Assembly (NCBI RefSeq): GCF_958298935.1
Contig: NC_084938.1
Location: forward strand, 24,347,501-24,411,500
Source: Phragmites australis
Taxonomy: Eukaryota; Streptophyta; Magnoliopsida; Poales; Poaceae
DNA length: 64,000 nucleotides
Direction: 5' to 3'
Part shown: in pieces, positions 59,042 to 64,000 of the stretch
How positions within the stretch are numbered: the first letter of the stretch is position 1
Layout: every line of letters starts with the position of its first letter
The notes under the pieces: model-generated
What the model was told of the DNA's origin: nothing
What the model saw: the letters and a program-made list of their open reading frames with translations, nothing else
Database searches by the model: none
Program-made: the position numbers and the translations under genes

Positions 59042-59269
59042 GGGATCCTCTGACTTCACTCATACGTGAAGTCAGGTGATTTCAGTTGAATTTGAGCCAT
59101 TGATCAGAGATGAACAGTTCAGATTTAGTGCTACATAAACAGTAAAATCGTGCTACAGTATTGATGAACAGTACTTTTACTACAATAACCGACTGTAAAA
59201 TACTGTTCATCCAGACTCAGTTCACTATATGCTTCTGACTTCACGTTGCTGCTGAAGTTAGAGGATCTC
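59042..59269. mobile_element. MITE with GGGATCCTCTGACTTC termini
   Basis: The left end GGGATCCTCTGACTTC pairs with the right end GAAGTTAGAGGATCTC (14 of 16). The interior has mirrored ACTGTTCAT/ATGAACAGT motifs. No certain target duplication. Confidence 0.7.
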
Positions 59270-60046
59270 AATCCTTTCCCCTTATCCCCATCCAGCATCT
59301 TAGTCTATATTCTCTTTTGCTGACCACCCTATTCACCCTATCTATCTCCTAAACACCGTAAAAACCGAAATGGTCATGAAATCTCTATCTATCCAAATGG
59401 TCACGAAATAGTCATCTCCTATTCATACCTATCCCACCAAACACGCACCTCAAGACTTCGAGGAGTTGGCAGCGTCTTCTCATGTGGGCCCCACGGTAGT
59501 AGTTCCCAACCCCACCTCTACCCTAGCGCCTGGCAAAACTCCACTGCCCGACCAATATGCTGCCTTGACGTGGCGAGCTCTGGACCACTCGAAGCGATAG
59601 CCGGTGGCCGGCACAGCACATGGTTGATGATTCCATGACTGAGACGATACGGCCCCGTACCAGCCCCGCGCCCCCTCAACTCTCACTCATGGAAATTTCG
59701 CCGCCGCCACGAGCATGCGGGCCAAGAGTGGTCGCCGCCGCCGTGGTTTGTTATATTTATCACCGACGCGAGGCAAAGCGGCGCCTGGCCAGGCCGCCCA
59801 CAGCGGCCGCGGCCGTTCACCGTGACAAGCGCGAGTCCGTCGCAGTACAACGATCTCGCCGCTTGTCATGTCATTACATGTACGGGTCGATACCGCCTCC
59901 CTCAGTCGCCGATTCGCTTCCCACTGGCGCGTTGGCCCCACCGGTGCCGAACGGCACAAAACCGCAGAGCATGCAGCAATTAACGGGGGGCACCCCTCAT
60001 GGCGGTATGGCCTCTCTGGCTCGTGGAGCCCTCTGAGGGCCCCGCA
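59270..60046. other. Intergenic, no gene recognised
   Basis: A GC-rich patch (59640-60040) with overlapping frames on both strands, no domain. The last eight bases are a target duplication of the hAT-like element. Confidence 0.5.
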
Positions 60047-61117
60047 CAGGGCTCGAAAATTCAATGCTTATTTAGAAAAATCACGATAATCCATCATCGT
60101 GATTCGGCTCGGTTTCAGAAACTAAACGGTAACAAAATTTAAATTAAAAAAATTAAAAAAATTAAAAAATTCCAAAAAATCTTTTAAAAAAACTAGACAC
60201 ACTAAGACCTTTTGTGAAAACAATTTTCTAAAATAATATCATTTGCATCATATTATATAGAGAGGAAGTTTAAAAAAATTGAAATATGCGGCTCAGTTAT
60301 TAACTCATGTTAAAAAAAATTAACATATAAACACATATTTTTCTTATGTAGAACGTATCTTTAAAGGATCTTTAAAATTAAAAACACTTTATTTAGAGTT
60401 TTATTAAATTCTCTATGATTTTTACAAAGTTCACAAGCATAAAAGTGAATATGTTAAGAAACAACACTGTAATAAATTTTTTCATGTCTACTATTATTTT
60501 TCCTACGTAAATTATAGTATAAATAAACTAATAAAAGTGGTTTTCACTAATTTTTGAGGTAGGCCAATTATGAATTAATCTAGTCGTAACACATTTACAT
60601 AATCCTGCATGTTAAAATAACTAATTCATGAGTTTATGTATTTTTAAAAGAGTAAACTATGCATTTAACTTGGTTTAACATATATATTTTCTCACATAAA
60701 ATTTTGAACTTTTTTTATGAGTATAAATACTTTTATCATGTAGATCATATTACAATGAAAAAAAAATTTGTTTCACTTGATTTGAAACTCAGATGAATTA
60801 GTTATTGATTTTACAAAATTGAGATAATTTTTGGGTTTTTTTTTTTGAACTTCACTGAAAATTGAGAAAATCGAACGGTTACCGACAAAACAGAGCGGTT
60901 ACCGATAATACGAAAAATTCAAGAAAATTACTCGGTAACCGGTCATGGACCGATTACCGAGCTAGTAAAATCGCGATTTTTCAACTAAATTTTAAATTTA
61001 TTCAAATGAATTTTATCCAATTTTTATTAAAAATTTGACTAGTAACCACAGTAATCACAAATTTTCAGTTACCGCTGGAGCTCGGTAACCGAGCTCCGGC
61101 CGGTAACGAAAACCCTG
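60047..61117. mobile_element. Second copy of the hAT-like element
   Basis: Ends CAGGGCTCGAAAA and GTAACGAAAACCCTG (rc CAGGGTTTTCGTTAC). The 8-bp duplications GCCCCGCA and ACCCCGTA differ by two transitions. The interior aligns with 40990-41821 (for example CATTTGCATCATATT, ATATAAACACATATTTTTCTT). A hairpin AATCACGAT...ATCGTGATT sits at 60079-60104, and CGGTTACCG motifs cluster at 60890-61105. Confidence 0.78.
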
Positions 61118-61341
61118 ACCCCGTATGAGATCGGGTGATCCACTTGTGGTACTTGGGATGACATGCAGCGACGGATCCACTTATATCTACATACACATAC
61201 GATACTAATTAAAATTTTGTTTTTCAGTGATAATATTTATATAATAATTTTTAACCTAACAAGTGGAACACTCGTATTTTTATCAGCCACCCAAATATTT
61301 TCTGCTCTGGGCTCACTAACGTGGGGACTAACCATGCCTTA

Positions 61342-62241
61342 GACTGTATTTGGTTGACTGTACGAGGTATAACGTGGACAGGACGAGGCCTAGTAAAGGC
61401 ATTTGGATGCCTGAATCTGCTATGGTCCACGACGAGGTCTCATATAGATCCCAATTATATTTCCTTAGATGTAGTATCAGCTGGTACGCTCACATGAGTC
61501 GAACCAGGCTCCGTTCAGGATGGAGTCGTTCATGTGAACAATACTCGATTTTTTACATGCGTCGTGCTCCAAAATTTAAAATAGTGATCTTCTATTATAA
61601 AAAAATTATAATTTCTTTTACGTGTTTCGTAATCTATATATAACTTATTTTATTTAGATTAAAAAATATATATGAAGAATTAAAACTAAAATTCTCAAAA
61701 ATACTACTTTATAACTTTTAACCATTGTTAGGTCTTTAAATAAATTCCTAAAAATCTAAAAAAAATCACTAATTTTCCTATTATGTGATGGATTTATTAT
61801 AAAATTATTTACATCTCTGGGTTATACGGTGAAAAGTGATTTTTTTTTATAATGATCTATTTATATATATTTTTATCATATTATACAGCTCATCCAGAAT
61901 CAATCCATTCAGCCAACTAAATAAAATCTTGTAACAAATCGTCTCATTTCATACAATTAACCAAACATATTTCCATCTATCTTATATATCTAACCAAACA
62001 ACATATTATACCATATCATTCAATATCATCCATCTAATTACATCCTATACAGCTCATACAGAATCAATACATCCAGTCAATCAAATAGAATCTTATATCA
62101 AATCGTCTCGTTCCATATAACTAACCAAACATATTTCTATATTATTTTATACAATTAACCAAATAATTTATTTATACTGTATCTTCCAATATCATCCGTT
62201 TAATTTTACCTCATTTAATTTCGTTGGATCCAAACGCTACC
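61342..62241. mobile_element. Harbinger/Tourist-like element in the Dof promoter
   Basis: Left end GACTGTATTTGGTTG, right end CCAAACGCTACC, flanked by TTA (61339-61341 and 62242-62244). AT-rich, non-coding. It ends 158 bp before the Dof start codon. It contains a 163-bp tandem duplication (61883-62215). The terminal match is imperfect, so the superfamily is tentative. Confidence 0.55.
61883..62215 (+). repeat. Tandem duplication of about 163 bp upstream of the Dof gene
   Basis: ATACAGCTCATCCAGAATCAA at 61883 recurs as ATACAGCTCATACAGAATCAA at 62047. AACAAATCGTCTC, AACCAAACATATTTC and CAATATCATCC follow in the same order in both copies. Confidence 0.85.
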
Positions 62242-62399
62242 TTAACCGCGACCACGACCATAAGAGAAGAGGAGCGACCCCTGCGCCAACCCCCTGCCTC
62301 TTCGGTTCGGTTCCCAGTATCTGAGTCGCTCTCTCTACCGAGCAAGCACGCACGCACGTACCCGGCGTTCCGCTCCACGCACCCACGGCGCCGTCGCTC

Positions 62400-63116
62400 A
62401 TGCAGGAAGCAGCGGTCGAGACCGGCCGGCGGCCGGCGCAGCAGTTCACTGGCGTTGACCTCCGCCGGCCCAAGGGGTACGCCGCGCCATCTACCACGGC
62501 GGCGAGCCAGGCGCCGGGGGAGGGCGACCCGTGCCCGCGGTGCGAGTCCCGGGACACCAAGTTCTGCTACTACAACAACTACAACATGTCGCAGCCGCGC
62601 CACTACTGCAAGGGCTGCCGCCGCTACTGGACCAAGGGCGGCACCCTCCGCAACGTCCCTGTCGGCGGCGGCACCCGCAAGAAGCCGTCTTCGTCCTCCT
62701 CCTCCGCTGTCGTCGCCAACTCCGCCAAGCCCAAGAAGCCCTCCAAGAAGAAGCGCCGCGTCGCGCTCGCGCTCCCCAAGCCCACCACCACCCCAGCCGC
62801 CGCCGACTCCACCAAGACGACCGAAACAACCACGACGACGACCACCACCACACCGACGACCGACGCCGCGAGCGAGATCACCACCGAGCTCGTGGTCCCC
62901 GCGGTGGAGGAGGACTCCCTCGCCCACCTGTTGCAGCCGGACGACGCCGCAACCGTCGCGCTGGGGCTGGGGCTGTCGGACTTCCTCGCTGGGAAGAACC
63001 AGGGGCTGGTGGAGCCGGACATCTTCGAGTGGCCTTCGGCGTTCGACCTGGGCGCGTGCTGGGGCAGCGCCGCGTTCGGCGACCCGGACCCCGCCCTGTT
63101 CCTCAACCTCCCGTGA
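62400..63116 (+). CDS. Dof-type zinc-finger transcription factor, single exon
   Basis: 238 aa. The Dof domain spans residues 43-94. The C2-C2 finger is complete: C45, C48, C70 and C73, spaced CX2CX21CX2C, with [18 protein letters not shown] and the C-terminal GGTRKK. Dof proteins bind AAAG cores in plant promoters. A basic nuclear-localisation stretch (KPSKKKRR) follows, then a Thr-rich run (residues about 136-155), an acidic segment, and aromatic/acidic text [14 protein letters not shown] near the C-terminus. The protein ends FLNLP. The first ATG of the open frame is used. No intron is needed. A TATA box could not be chosen with confidence, and the proximal promoter abuts a transposon. The subgroup is not assigned. 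Confidence 0.95.
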   Translation: MQEAAVETGRRPAQQFTGVDLRRPKGYAAPSTTAASQAPGEGDPCPRCESRDTKFCYYNNYNMSQPRHYCKGCRRYWTKGGTLRNVPVGGGTRKKPSSSSSSAVVANSAKPKKPSKKKRRVALALPKPTTTPAAADSTKTTETTTTTTTTTPTTDAASEITTELVVPAVEEDSLAHLLQPDDAATVALGLGLSDFLAGKNQGLVEPDIFEWPSAFDLGACWGSAAFGDPDPALFLNLP

Positions 63117-64000
63117 CAGGTGACGGCTGGTTCCGGGCTGCACAGGCGTGTGGTGGGTTTTGCGACCTGATCAACAGTTCTTCCAGTTAATTCGTAGCAC
63201 GTGACGACATGCTTGGGGTATATGATCGTGACGACGACCTTAATTTTTAGCTTCCGAGGTCAGCTAACTCAACAGCTTTGGGGTTTTCGTCTGTCTATAA
63301 ACTACGGTTTGGGCTTCTTCTTGCATGGTCCTCCTCGATCCCTTTGATTTCCGTTCTTCTGTTTTAACAAAAGATTATGAATGGAATGTATGGAGAATCT
63401 GCTGCATGGAAAGAATGTACCGATGTTTTCTTCCCGTTGCTTCTTGCTTTTGCTTGCCGACCCTTTTTTTTTTCGTTTTCTTTTGGCCCTTCCATGCTGC
63501 TATGAATGCGGATTTATAGTTTCATATACGTTCGTGAGACCAACATGTTCAATATTGCAAGTTAGGGGTGAGTTGAACAACGTGGTAGAGCTTCTATGAA
63601 TCTAAATTTTACGCGTAGGGTGGTTATATAAGGAAGGTGATTATGTGACTGTTGAAGGTAATTTTTTAGAATAAACTCTGATTTGTGGGGAAATGAATTA
63701 GAAAAAAATTACTTTTTTTTTTAGCTCGTAGCATCAGTTTTAGTTTGTTTCAAGAAATTACTCAGAGCTCGTCTACTAACTCTGGCATTGCCCCCTTCTC
63801 GCCGCCGCGGTGGGAGAATATTGGGACGGTGGTTGATCTCTGCGACCTCTGGTGAGATGATTCGCGTCGGTTCCAGGCGTCGTCGAGAGATTCGTCAGTT
63901 TCAGCCGCGCAATCCTAGAGCAGATGATTCGCCGGTTTCAACCGCACAAGCCTTGATTCCAAGCGGCTAACGCGGCAGGGCATCCGATTCTCGGCACGCG
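63117..64000. other. Dof 3' flank, no further gene recognised
   Basis: Likely 3' UTR, then AT-rich sequence and a GC-rich end (63790-64000) with an open but domain-free frame that may continue beyond the window. Confidence 0.45.

Noticed and set aside
62211..63143. 310-codon antisense frame and a 299-codon plus-strand frame over the Dof gene
   Set aside because: Shadows of the GC-rich Dof coding sequence. Only the 62400-63116 frame shows a conserved domain.

Overview
This window is nuclear DNA of a flowering plant, almost certainly a grass (Poaceae). The evidence is GC-rich first exons, GT-AG introns, dense MITEs (Stowaway-like, Tourist-like and fold-back), and LTR retrotransposons of the Tat, chromovirus and Copia groups typical of grasses. 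No species is claimed. No tRNA or rRNA gene, CRISPR array or bacterial feature was seen.

Three genes look intact, all on the + strand. (1) 3989-5862: a five-exon DNA-3-methyladenine glycosylase I family protein (329 aa), with one GC-AG intron. (2) 23130-29680: an eleven-exon bHLH factor of the BIM (BES1-interacting Myc-like) family (484 aa), with transposon debris in introns 3, 5 and 10. (3) 62400-63116: a single-exon Dof zinc-finger factor (238 aa). A fourth locus, 9024-10383 on the - strand, is an unidentified spliced gene remnant. Three exons join in phase but carry two in-frame TGA stops.

Layout. 1-3988: intergenic, with a degenerate repeat field. 3989-6269: glycosylase gene plus a fold-back MITE. 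6270-11670: MITEs, a 214-bp hAT element and the gene remnant. 11671-13232: a shrunken chromovirus (LTR, gag, chromodomain, LTR) with TSD GAGAT. 13233-22899: intergenic with MITEs. 22900-29680: the BIM gene. 29681-32833: intergenic. 32834-57571: a transposon nest. 57577-62241: intergenic, with a second copy of the nested hAT and a Harbinger-like element that ends 158 bp before the Dof start codon. 62400-64000: Dof gene and 3' flank.

The nest is the main structure. A decayed minus-strand Copia element (TSD ATGGC) carries two insertions. One is a 5.2-kb CACTA-like element (33170-38344), itself containing a 284-bp hAT with an ARM-repeat gene fragment (TSD GTCATTGG). The other is a 1.2-kb hAT-like element (40935-55550, TSD GACATGAA/GATATGAA). 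That hAT was later split by a young 13.4-kb Tat-lineage Gypsy element (41822-55271, TSD ATCGT). Removing each insert plus one TSD copy restores the host element, which confirms the order. The Gypsy element encodes gag-protease-RT-RNase H-second RNase H-integrase on +. On - it carries a two-exon antisense gene (Transposase_28-like domain plus a long coiled coil) with its own TATA box. Both readings carry stops, and the primer-binding site has been lost at a 12-bp microhomology.
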